From CAZTHM01 sp041946825 (GTDB taxonomy: Bacteria; Acidobacteriota; Terriglobia; UBA7540): a DNA stretch of 64,000 nucleotides. The DNA is taken from the NCBI GenBank assembly GCA_041946825.1, contig JBHGBD010000025.1, positions 6,459 to 70,458 of the forward strand, in the 5' to 3' direction. Under the pieces are notes generated by a model. The model was not told where the DNA came from. It saw nothing but the letters and a program-made list of their open reading frames with translations, and did not search any database. The translations under genes and the position numbers were made by a program. Shown here piece by piece: positions 48,749 to 58,000 of the stretch (position 1 is the first letter of the stretch; every line of letters starts with the position of its first letter).

Positions 48749-49594
48749 ATGGCGATCGAATTTCGCGTCATGACAACGGCCGAGATTCCGGGAGGGATGC
48801 GCCTGAAGGACCTCGCGGGGTGGAACCAGATCCCCGCTGACTGGGAACGCTTCCTGCGCGCCAGTCCGGAGGGCTGCTTTTATGTGGAGGAGCGAGGCCA
48901 GGTGGTTGGCACGGCGACAACGATCGTCTATGGCGGGAACGTAGCGTGGATCGGCATGGTGCTGGTTGACCCTGAACATCGCGGGCGTGGCATCGGGACG
49001 GGCCTTCTGGAAAAAACGATCGAATATCTCGACACCTGCAAGGTTCCCACAATCAAGCTCGACGCGACGCCGCAAGGCAAACCGATTTACGAGAAGCTGG
49101 GTTTTGTTTCTGAGTACGAGATCGAGCGCTGGGTTCTGCATCGCCCGGCCCCCGCCGAGATCGAATTGAAGCCCGCGCCGCTGCCTGATATTGACAGGAT
49201 CGTTGAGCTGGATCTGGAAGTTTTTGGAGCCGACCGGAGTGACTTGCTTCGCTCTCTGCATCTCGACGCGCCGGACTTCAGCCTGGCGGTTGAACTGCAA
49301 GGTGAAATCGTCGGCTACGCGCTGGGCCGTGGAGGCTCGCGCGCCGACCATCTCGGCCCCTGGATGGCATGGGACGAACCGACGGCATGGGAACTCCTGG
49401 ACCACTTCCTGCGACGTTCGGCGCGCGAGACGGTTTTCGTCGATTGCCTGAAGGACAATTCGGTGGCCCGGGCGCTGCTTCGCTCGCGGAACTTTCAATT
49501 CTCGCGCCCGCTGACCCGCATGTACCGCGGCCCCAATTCACAACCCGGGCGCCCGGAACTACTTTGCGCCATCTTGGGGCCGGAATTTGGTTAG
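48749..49594 (+). CDS. Tandem GNAT-domain N-acetyltransferase
   Basis: The 281-residue protein carries two GNAT folds. The first is complete, with CFYVEERGQVVGTATTIVY, the acetyl-CoA motif IGMVLVDPEHRGRGIGTGLLEKTI and PTIKLDATPQGKPIYEKLGF. The second (SLAVELQGEIVGYALGRGGSRADHLGP, then AWELLDHFLRRSARETVFVDC) is more degenerate in the CoA loop. This two-domain type occurs next to catabolic operons. GGAAAGAAG precedes ATG 48749 and the upstream stop is 12 bases away. Confidence 0.88.
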   Translation: MAIEFRVMTTAEIPGGMRLKDLAGWNQIPADWERFLRASPEGCFYVEERGQVVGTATTIVYGGNVAWIGMVLVDPEHRGRGIGTGLLEKTIEYLDTCKVPTIKLDATPQGKPIYEKLGFVSEYEIERWVLHRPAPAEIELKPAPLPDIDRIVELDLEVFGADRSDLLRSLHLDAPDFSLAVELQGEIVGYALGRGGSRADHLGPWMAWDEPTAWELLDHFLRRSARETVFVDCLKDNSVARALLRSRNFQFSRPLTRMYRGPNSQPGRPELLCAILGPEFG

Positions 49595-49664
49595 AAAATC
49601 GAGCCTGGAAAATAGAAACTGATTCACCCCGGGACGGGAACGAGTTTCGGGTTTCTGCCCGCGC

Positions 49665-50921
49665 ATGCACAATCCCACCGCCTCGCCAACGCGCCTCTTC
49701 TACGGCTGGTGGATTACTTTCTCCGCCTTCCTGAACCTTTTCTTCACCGTCGGGATTGTCTATTACGGCTATCCGGTTTTTTATCCCTCGCTGGTTGAGT
49801 CGCTGGGGTTCACGCGCGCCCAGGTCACGCAGGGATTCCTTTACGGGTTCGTCGTGGTCGGGCTGGTGCTGGGCTTTCTGGCCGGTGTTCTGATCGACCG
49901 ATTTGGCCCGCGCGAAGTGATCCGTTTCGGCATAGGGTTTGTCGGCCTTTCGATGGTCGCGATGGGCTGGATGACGACCCTCTGGCAGTACTACGCGCTT
50001 TGTATCACGGAGGTTGTCGGGTACGTCCTGACCGGCCCGATTCCGAACCAGGTCCTCATCTCCAACTGGTTTCGCGCGCGCCGCGGGCGGGCCATGGGCG
50101 TGGCATATCTGGGCCTGGGAGCGGGCGGAGCTGTCGCGCCGCTGCTTATTGGCGGACTCATTGAACGCGTTGGCTGGCGCCAGGCTTTCATCATCGTCGG
50201 GATTCTAATTCTGGTTGTCCTGTTCCCTGTGGCGCAGTGGCTCACGCGCTCGAAACCCTCCGAACTGGGATTGGAAGTGGACGGAACGAGCCAGGTTGGG
50301 GAGGGGACCCCTGCCGCCGCCACTCCCTCCGTGGACTGGCGAAGCGCCACCCGCTCGCGCAACTTCTGGTTGATCATCGGCGGCGCGACACTGACCATCG
50401 GCGCGATCGGAACCGTCAGCCAGCACCTGATCCTCTTTCTGAAGGACCAGCAGTTCGTGACCGCGCAAGCCACGCGCATGGCAAGCGGCCTGTTGATTGC
50501 GAGTCTCGCGGGGCGGGTGATCGTGGGTTACTACGCCGACCGTTTCTCGAAGAAGAATGTCATGGCGCTCTTCTATCTGCTACTAGGACTGGCCATTCCC
50601 CTTCTGTTCCTCGCTCCTAACCGCATTGCCATTTGGGCGTTCGTGGTGATCTTCGGGTTCGCGATGGGCGCCGACTACATGCTGATTCCGCTCGTCACGG
50701 CGGAATGTTTCGGCCTGGCGGCCCTCGGAAAGTTGCTCGCCCTGATCATCATGGGATATTCGCTGGGCCAGTGGTTCGCGCCCTGGATCGCGGGAAAGAT
50801 ATTCGACACCTACAAGAGTTACGATCTGGCGTGGCTCATCATGACCACGGCGGGAATTCTGGGCGCTGCAATCATCTACTGCATTCGCCCCGAGGATGCC
50901 GCAAAATCCGGCCAACGTTGA
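49665..50921 (+). CDS. MFS transporter (oxalate/formate antiporter type)
   Basis: The 418-residue protein has twelve membrane spans with the MFS loop motif GFLAGVLIDRFGPREVIR between TM2 and TM3 and the matching GRVIVGYYADRFSKKN in the second half. The GWWITFSAFLNLFFTVGIVYYGYPVFYPSLVE start is that of the OFA/monocarboxylate branch. It closes the 44.9-50.9 kb operon and would import the carboxylate substrate processed by the upstream enzymes. A weak heptamer-like repeat (GGAAAAT/AGAAACT) separates it from the GNAT gene. Confidence 0.92.
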   Translation: MHNPTASPTRLFYGWWITFSAFLNLFFTVGIVYYGYPVFYPSLVESLGFTRAQVTQGFLYGFVVVGLVLGFLAGVLIDRFGPREVIRFGIGFVGLSMVAMGWMTTLWQYYALCITEVVGYVLTGPIPNQVLISNWFRARRGRAMGVAYLGLGAGGAVAPLLIGGLIERVGWRQAFIIVGILILVVLFPVAQWLTRSKPSELGLEVDGTSQVGEGTPAAATPSVDWRSATRSRNFWLIIGGATLTIGAIGTVSQHLILFLKDQQFVTAQATRMASGLLIASLAGRVIVGYYADRFSKKNVMALFYLLLGLAIPLLFLAPNRIAIWAFVVIFGFAMGADYMLIPLVTAECFGLAALGKLLALIIMGYSLGQWFAPWIAGKIFDTYKSYDLAWLIMTTAGILGAAIIYCIRPEDAAKSGQR

Positions 50922-50969
50922 TGGCGAGGCAAGGAAAGGAGCGGGGGAGGACATCCCCCGCGCGGCACT

Positions 50970-53309
50970 CTATTTGGTCTTCATGACGTACACGCCGTCC
51001 CACTCCGTAGCGGGAGGCTCCTCGATAAGTTCCCAGCAACGCTGCACAAAAACGCGTGTCGGGCCGTCTTCGGGATAATCGCGTAACAAACCTCCGAACA
51101 TTCCGATCGCGGTTTTCCAGTCACCACGGCGGTAAACTTCGAGCGCAGGATGGAAGCGCTCAACGAGCTGCCGGTCCTTCTCTCCGTCCCGGGCGTGGCC
51201 GAGGAGTTCGTAGATCCTCGCCGGCTTGGCTCTGCCCGTCACGCGGATCAAATCGAGTTCACGCGCCAGAAACTTGTCCTGCACCGCCTGGTAAGTTGAT
51301 TCGCTGATAATCAGGCGTGTGCCGAATTCCTTGTTAAGTCCCTCCAGGCGCGAGGCCAGGTTGACGTTGTCGCCCATGATGGTGAAATTGAAGCGGCGCT
51401 TGGAGCCCATGTTCCCCACCAGCATCGGGCCCGTGTTGATGCCGATCCCGATGTTCATCATGGGCTTTCCCTGCGCCTTCCAGCGGGCACGCAATACTTC
51501 GAGCGCCTGGAGCATGGCGATTCCCGCCTTGCAAGCGCGCTCCGGGTGGTCGGTTTGAGGGTACGGCGCGCCCCAAAACGCCATGATGGAATCGCCGATG
51601 TATTTGTCGAGGGTCCCCCAGTATTGGAAGATAATCTCTGTCATTTCCGAGAGATGCTCGTTGAGCAGGTCCACCAAGGCGGCAGGGGACATCCCCTCTG
51701 AAATCGTCGTAAATCCGCGAATGTCACTAAACATCGCGGTCAGGACTCGCTCTTCACCACCCAGGCGCAACAATTCCGGCCGCTCCAAAAGCTGGTTGAT
51801 GACGCTGGGCGCCACATACTGCTGGAAGGTTCCGTGTACCCTCTTTCGTTCCCGCTCTTCGAAAAAGAAACGATAGCTGACGATCGCCGCGTAGTTGACC
51901 GTCAGCGTCGCCGTAGGGAGAAATGCGGCGATCCAGGTCCGCTGCGTGGAGAAGAGGTATTGCGCCAACGCCAGAAAAAGCGCCAGGGATACGAGCAGAA
52001 TCGCCGTGGCGCGGGAAGGAGGTACGACGTTCAGCAAAATTCCCGCCGCCAAGCTGAAGAGGAGGATGAAGCCGAGATCAATTAGGTTCTCGCGCGGGCC
52101 GCGGCGAATGAAACGCCCGTCCATCAAATTCTTGAGAAAGTTGGCGTGGACTTCAACCCCCGGGAAAGCTTCTTGCTGAAAGGGCGTGACCGCCATGTCG
52201 CCGATGCCCGTGGCGGTCGGTCCGACCAGAACCAACTGGTCACGAAATGCCTCCGGAGAGACCTTCCGCTGGACGACGTCGGCGAGTGAATACGTCGGGA
52301 ACGTGAGGGGCCCGCCCTCATACTTTCTGGAGCCTCCGTAGTAGTCTATTTGAACAAACCCCTCCGGATCGGTAGGAATGGAGAGCTTTCCGATGTCGAT
52401 GCGCTCCAGCCCGTTGACATTGAAGATGACCGCGACCTCCTCGAGCGGACGATTCGTGTACGCCAGGTAAGCCGCCATGTCGAGAGAGGGGTAGAAATTT
52501 TCCTGAAATCGCATGACCGCCGGAATGCGCCGGACGACGCCGTCGGGATCGGGAATCACGTTGTAGTATCCGAAATTCTTGGCATACATCGCGAACGAGG
52601 GCAGGTTGGGCGAAACGCTTTCGTACCCACGGCCCGAAAAGCTTCGCGCAAACTGGGGATTCACAATCTGGGGATAGGCCTGGAAGGTCAGGTAATTCAC
52701 AAACTCGGCCACCCGCTCCTGGTTCTGGGCCTGAACTTCCTCTTTGGGCAGGAGGAAGTAACCGAGGACGACGTTTTCGAATTTCGAAAGCGCGTCGGAG
52801 AATTTCTGGTCGTTGTCCGCGTCCGCCTCGAGCGTCTTGAGATGACCGTCGAAGGATCTGTTCCGGCCACCGGCGCGCGCAGCTTTGTCGTACCGCTTTC
52901 GCACTTCCCGCAGCGCCTGGAGCGCGGAATTCTGGTCGGGCTGGGGGAAGTTCACGTCAAACGCAATCACTCGCGCCCCGGCTTCGCGCAGCACGTCGAC
53001 AAGTGTCGCGAAATTGCTGCGCGGAAACGGCCAGCGGCCGAGCACATCCTGGCTCTTCTGATCGATAGCGACGATGACGACGCCTTTTCCGGCGTCCCGC
53101 GGTCCGCGGATTAGAAACCGCGTGTCCAATGTCCGCAGTTCGACGTCGGTCAGGAAACGAAGCGCCGCGTGCTTGCCCGGAACCAAATAGAGAACCGCGT
53201 ACAGGGTCAGGCTTAGCACGCACACCGCAAAACTGATCAGCAGGCCGGCCCGGTGTTTGCGGACGAACCGGAGAAGGCTTGATGCCGATGTGCCGAATGG
53301 AGAATTCAT
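50970..53309 (-). CDS. CHASE2-domain adenylate/guanylate cyclase
   Basis: The 779-residue protein has an N-terminal membrane helix (GLLISFAVCVLSLTLYAVLYL), an extracytoplasmic CHASE2 sensor (VELRTLDTRFLIRGPRDAGKGVVIVAIDQKS to residue ~390), three further helices (LIDLGFILLFSLAAGILLNVV and neighbours) and a class III cyclase domain: LTAMFSDIRGFTTISEGM (metal Asp), YIGDSIMAFWGAPYPQ (second metal Asp), GIGINTGPMLVGNMGS and FNFTIMGDNVNLASRLEGL. About 70 residues of TPR-like tail follow. It makes cAMP or cGMP in response to an external signal. Confidence 0.92.
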   Translation of the reverse strand: MNSPFGTSASSLLRFVRKHRAGLLISFAVCVLSLTLYAVLYLVPGKHAALRFLTDVELRTLDTRFLIRGPRDAGKGVVIVAIDQKSQDVLGRWPFPRSNFATLVDVLREAGARVIAFDVNFPQPDQNSALQALREVRKRYDKAARAGGRNRSFDGHLKTLEADADNDQKFSDALSKFENVVLGYFLLPKEEVQAQNQERVAEFVNYLTFQAYPQIVNPQFARSFSGRGYESVSPNLPSFAMYAKNFGYYNVIPDPDGVVRRIPAVMRFQENFYPSLDMAAYLAYTNRPLEEVAVIFNVNGLERIDIGKLSIPTDPEGFVQIDYYGGSRKYEGGPLTFPTYSLADVVQRKVSPEAFRDQLVLVGPTATGIGDMAVTPFQQEAFPGVEVHANFLKNLMDGRFIRRGPRENLIDLGFILLFSLAAGILLNVVPPSRATAILLVSLALFLALAQYLFSTQRTWIAAFLPTATLTVNYAAIVSYRFFFEERERKRVHGTFQQYVAPSVINQLLERPELLRLGGEERVLTAMFSDIRGFTTISEGMSPAALVDLLNEHLSEMTEIIFQYWGTLDKYIGDSIMAFWGAPYPQTDHPERACKAGIAMLQALEVLRARWKAQGKPMMNIGIGINTGPMLVGNMGSKRRFNFTIMGDNVNLASRLEGLNKEFGTRLIISESTYQAVQDKFLARELDLIRVTGRAKPARIYELLGHARDGEKDRQLVERFHPALEVYRRGDWKTAIGMFGGLLRDYPEDGPTRVFVQRCWELIEEPPATEWDGVYVMKTK

Positions 53310-53429
53310 GCCTGTCTGTGCTCAGTCGTCCACGGGAAAACTGAATCTGAGTGGAAGCATATCACAGACTAGGGGGCTTACCTCACGGCCGCGGGTTGCG
53401 CGAGGATCGACCGGCAAGGGCCAGAGAAA

Positions 53430-53461
53430 AGAAAGCCTGGCGGGACATTGATCGCCAGGCT
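53430..53461 (-). terminator. Rho-independent terminator
   Basis: AAAGCCTGGCG (53430-53440) and CGCCAGGCTTT (53451-53461) form a perfect 11-bp stem with a 10-base loop. Read on the minus strand it is followed by TTTCTTTTCTC, so it terminates the FecR gene and prevents read-through into the cyclase gene. Confidence 0.8.
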
Positions 53462-53551
53462 TTGATTCCGGGGTTCGCTGTGATTACCGGAGGGGGATAG
53501 GGATGTTTGCGCCATGTCTCGCCGCTGTTGCTGCCCAGGGGCGTTCTGTGG

Positions 53552-54991
53552 CTATAGGCAGACGCAGCCCGGACCGCCCGGGGAAAGGATATCGGTAAGG
53601 ATTTGTACCCCATCCACAGCGTTATTGGACGACGAAACCGCGTCCCCGGCCGATTGTGCCGCCTCATTACTGGTATCGACGGCGCCCTGGAGGGTGCGAG
53701 CCGCACTGGCCGCCGAATCCTTGGCGTCACCTGCCTTGACGGCGGCCGCACCGCCCAGGGCCGCAGAGGTTGCGCCCGCTCCGGTGGCGAGGCCATTAGC
53801 CAAGTTGGCCCCAGCCTGGACCCCTCCCGCCGCTGCCTGACCCGTGGTGACGCCCAGAGACTGCATGGCCTGAGAGAGTTCCTGGGAAAGAGCTTCTCCA
53901 ACATTTGTCTGGCCGATTTCGGATCCTACCTGGCTCCCTGACGCGGGCGACGCTCCCGACGGCGGTCCGTTCTTAGGGACGGTCGTCGTCTGGCCCGGCT
54001 GCAGGGTCACAGCGCCCGGGAACGCCGGGTTGAGGCTCTGGACGGTCACCGTTCCGTTCACGCACCACACTTTCGTAAGGTTGTTGAGCGCATGGACATT
54101 GAAGATTGTCCCCACGACGCCGATGACCGCCGTCTGCGTCTTGACCTGCATACTTCCGCCGGGCTTCGTAATCTTAACCACTTCGCCGCGCAGCCGTCCC
54201 AATTGCAATTCGATCTGGGTTTGTTGGCTCTGGGTGTCGTGCTTGACGATCTTCATCATCGACCTGGCGCCCACGTTCAGGAAGGAGCCGTCCAGAAGCG
54301 CGATGCGAACGCGGCCTGTCTTCAAGGTTCGGACCGTGTCTTCCCAGACGACCGGATCCGCGAGTTTCAAGGGAAGCTCTGCCGTCTGTCCCGGGTGCTG
54401 CACCGTTTCCTCTGGGATGGCATTGGCGACTTTTCCCGCGGGCTGACCGGCGGCTTGGGGTCCGCCCGGGCCGACTTGAAGATGCTTGCCGGGTGCGAGA
54501 ACCACTGGCCCGCCCTTCCCGCGCACTTCGACGTGTCCTTGTTCGGCAAAGATCCCGGCGGAATTTCCGACCAGGGCAATCTTACACAGCGCTGGGTAGC
54601 CGGCCTCACCGCGAACCAGCACCGTCGATCCCAGCACGCTGACTCGCTCCGTTTCGAGGCCCTCGTTCCGGATGGCCACCGTTCCTTTTCGCAGGTTCAT
54701 GGCAGTGGGATTCGCCCCTCCGGATACTGCCAGTTCGCTGTCCGCCGAGAGCATGGCGGCCGTGCCGGACTGAAAGTGCATGATGGCAACCGAGGCGCTC
54801 CCTGTCGTGATGACGTCGCCCGCAAAGAACGCCGTCCCCGAAGGCGTGGCCTGCTGGTCGATTCGGACCTCGCCCTTCGCAGCAACAAACCCCAGCGGAC
54901 GGAGTCCTTCCTGGCGCCCCGCTGCAAAGGCGCCGACGCCTGCCAGAAGAAGAATCGCCGCTACCCATCCCAATGTACGTCGCCCGGACAT
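53552..54991 (-). CDS. Exported FecR-domain protein
   Basis: ATG 54991 has GGAGG seven bases upstream and opens a signal anchor (LGWVAAILLLAGVGAFAAGRQ). The 479-residue product contains a FecR-like region at residues 60-300 (GTAFFAGDVITTGSASVAIMHFQSGTAAMLSADSELAVS; LGRLRGEVVKITKPGGSMQVKTQTAVIGVVGTIFNVHALNN) and an Ala/Gly/Ser-rich tail of ~120 residues ending CVCL. The FecR domain here lacks a partner sigma factor; such proteins often act in surface or exopolysaccharide contexts. It lies 86 bases after the giant protein gene on the same strand. Confidence 0.82.
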   Translation of the reverse strand: MSGRRTLGWVAAILLLAGVGAFAAGRQEGLRPLGFVAAKGEVRIDQQATPSGTAFFAGDVITTGSASVAIMHFQSGTAAMLSADSELAVSGGANPTAMNLRKGTVAIRNEGLETERVSVLGSTVLVRGEAGYPALCKIALVGNSAGIFAEQGHVEVRGKGGPVVLAPGKHLQVGPGGPQAAGQPAGKVANAIPEETVQHPGQTAELPLKLADPVVWEDTVRTLKTGRVRIALLDGSFLNVGARSMMKIVKHDTQSQQTQIELQLGRLRGEVVKITKPGGSMQVKTQTAVIGVVGTIFNVHALNNLTKVWCVNGTVTVQSLNPAFPGAVTLQPGQTTTVPKNGPPSGASPASGSQVGSEIGQTNVGEALSQELSQAMQSLGVTTGQAAAGGVQAGANLANGLATGAGATSAALGGAAAVKAGDAKDSAASAARTLQGAVDTSNEAAQSAGDAVSSSNNAVDGVQILTDILSPGGPGCVCL

Positions 54992-55077
54992 GACTTGCCC
55001 TCCTTCGGACCCATTCGACACGGTCGCCTGCCTTTCCTGCAGAGTCGTCGCTCTTCGCCCCGCGGGCTCACGCCTCC

Positions 55078-58000
55078 TCAATTCACCTTCAGCGTGAGGT
55101 TAGTGGTATTGGTCAGCGTGCCCGGCGTTGAACCCTGCGCGGCGGTGTACGTGCCGGTAATCGTCAGGCTGAACGTCCCCGCCGGCGTCCCGCCGGAATT
55201 GAACGTCGTCATCCCGCCGCCTCCGCACGAGGCCCACAACAGCAGCGCCAGCATGGCGGCAGCCAGGGCCAGGCGCTGTAACACCGGCGACCGTCGGAGC
55301 CGAGACGCCGCTGCCACAGCCAGCATCACCAGCAATCCGAACATCAGCATCAGCACGCCACGCCCACCTCTGCTGCCGAAACCGAGGGGCAGGTTCGTCG
55401 CCGGAGGCGTCGCGGCCCGCCCTGTGGTTGTAACCCGCACCTTGACCTGCGCCAAGTTCGAGCCATCCAGTGTCACGGACGAGGGCTCGACCATGCACCT
55501 TGCTCCGCGCGGCGCGCCGCTGCACGAGAGGGACAACGCCCCGGCCAGGCCGTTAACGGGTCGAATCGCAAGCGAGTAACTCGCCGTCTCGCCCGCCCGA
55601 ATTGTGGCCGAGTCCGGCGCCTGCGTGAAGGCGAAATCCGCAAACCGCACGGTGATTCGCTCCGAGGCTGTCCGGAACTCGCTCACCGACGTCACCTGGA
55701 CATCGACCGAATCGTTTGTCACCGCCCGCAAGTTGCTGACCCGCAGCGTGCTCGAACCGCTCGGGGCGATCATTGCCGGATTCAGCGCGCACGCCGCCGG
55801 GTTCTTCACCGAGCAGGTCAGGTTCAAGCTCACCGGAGAGCAACTCGGCTTGCCGTCCTGAATCGCGAAGTCCTGCGCGTCCGCCCCCCGCAGCAGCGTC
55901 GCTGTGTGCACCGCCACCAGCAGCGTGCAAGGTGGCGTCCCTGTTCCTGTCACCGTGACGGCGTTCCCCGTCGAGGCCGGACTGGTCGTCACGGTTAAGA
56001 GATCCTCGGTCACGCCCTGGGCGTTGGGGATGAACTTGACGTGCAGGCACGCCAATGAGGCTCCCGCCGCCAGCGTCGTCGGGCAGTCGCTGGTCACCGT
56101 GAATGGCGATCCGGCCGAAAACGCCGCGCCCACAAAGGTCAACGGAATGTCGCCCGAGTTGGTCACCGTAACATCTTTTGTCGGGCACAAAGAATAACCC
56201 ACTGGATTCCCAGGGAAGTTCACCGTCGTCAGCGTCATCGCCGGCGTCCCTGTCCCGGTGCCGGTCAGGCTGACGACGTGCGGGCTTGCGGCGGCATCGG
56301 TCGAGATACTCAGCGTTCCAACGCGAGCGCCAAGCGCCGTCGGAGTGAACTCGACATCAATGAAGCAGCTATTCCCCGGCGTAATGGGGGTGGTTGTGCA
56401 ATTCTGGAAGGCGTCGGTGAAGTCGCCCGAAAATGTAATTCCGGTTACGTTCAGGCTGACGCTGGGGCTGGCATTGTACAGTGAGATCCTCTGCGTGGTG
56501 CTCGAGGTTCCCAGCAACTGATTGCCAAACGTCAAGTTGTATGGGATGACCAGTGCCGAGGTGTTGATCAGAACGGAAAGCGATCCGGCCACCGCCAGAT
56601 CGGGCTTCCCGTCGGCGTTGAGGTCTAAAGCACCCACGTCGGTGGGTGTGCCACTGGCAGGGAAGTTGTCTCCTTGGACCCGAAACGTTCCATCGCCGTT
56701 TCCGATCAAGATCCAAACCACGCCCGTGGACTGGTCTGCAACTGCCAGGTCGAACTTTCCGTCGCCGTTGAAGTCGGCCGTGGTGACGGCACGCGCACCC
56801 GTCGCCGTGTAGTCAGTCCGAGTCGGGAATCCGCCGGAACCATCGTTCAGGAAGACGCCCACAGAATTTGAACCGTTCTGAGCCACCGCAATATCGTCGT
56901 AGCCGTCGCCGTTGAAGTCCGTGATCGCCATCCGGCCGTTGGGAAAGCTGCCGGTCGGGTAGCTCACGGCGTTCTGGAAGGTTCCGTCGCCGTTGCCCAG
57001 CAGGATCGAAAGTTGGCCGATATTGCTCAGCACCGCGAGGTCGTGGTTGCCGTCATTGTTGACGTCAACTCGCGCAATCGTAGCAGGATTGATGGGCACC
57101 GTGTAAGAGACGGGGCTCTGGAAGTTTCCTCCGCCCGTTCCCAGGAGGACGGCCACGGTTGTTCCCGCGCCGCCTCCCCCTTCCGCAATCGCCAGGTCAC
57201 GAATCCCATCGTGGTTGAGGTCTCCCACCACAACACTGTTCGGCCCGTTAAAGGTTCCCAAACTGACGGCTGCCTGGAAGGTTCCGTTGCCGTTTCCGAC
57301 CAAGAGCTGAACGGCTCCAGCCGAAGGATTGGCCGCATTCTGGTCGGTCACAATCAGATCGGGAATGCCGTCTCCGGTCACATCCTTGGCTTCGACCGAC
57401 GTCGGTTTCGGCCCGGCGGGGTAGCTTACGCCCGCCTGGAAGGTCCCATCGCCCTTTCCCAGGAAGACAGTAACGTCGTTGGAGCCGTAATTGGCAAGGA
57501 CGATATCCACCTTTCCATCCGAGTTGAGGTCGCCCGCCGTCCCGCCGAAGGGTGTTGTGCCCGTGGCGTAGTCAACTTTCGGCGCGAAGGCAACGAGGGT
57601 ATTGGTTGCCAGAACGAATCCGCTGCCCGCCAGGGTCATCACCGCCGGGCTACCCGCTCCGTCGTGCTCAATCTTGAGTTGGCCCTGGTTCGGGATCGAG
57701 CCTGGCGATTCGGGAGTGAATGTCAGATAGATCGCGCAGCTCGCTCCCGCCGCCAGCGAACCGTGCGCGGGGCAGGTAGTCCCGGAAGCGAAATCGTAGT
57801 TGCCCTGCAATTCGACGTTGTTGATGCCCAGTGGTCCCGTGCCGGTGTTGGTCAGCGTGAACAGTTCGGGGGGAAATGTAGTTCCAACCAGGAGACTGCC
57901 GAAGTTGAAATTGCCAGGCAGGCCGGTTAGGACGCCCGCGGAGACTCCCGATCCACTCAAGCTGATATTAACCAAGGGGGTCGTGGGGTCGTCGGAATTG

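Noticed and set aside
54092..55579. Frame of 495 codons spanning the FecR gene, the gap and the end of the giant protein gene
   Set aside because: It runs antisense through two supported genes and shows no domain.
57013..57930. Plus-strand frame of 305 codons within the giant protein gene
   Set aside because: It mirrors the FG-GAP repeats on the coding strand and has no independent start signal.
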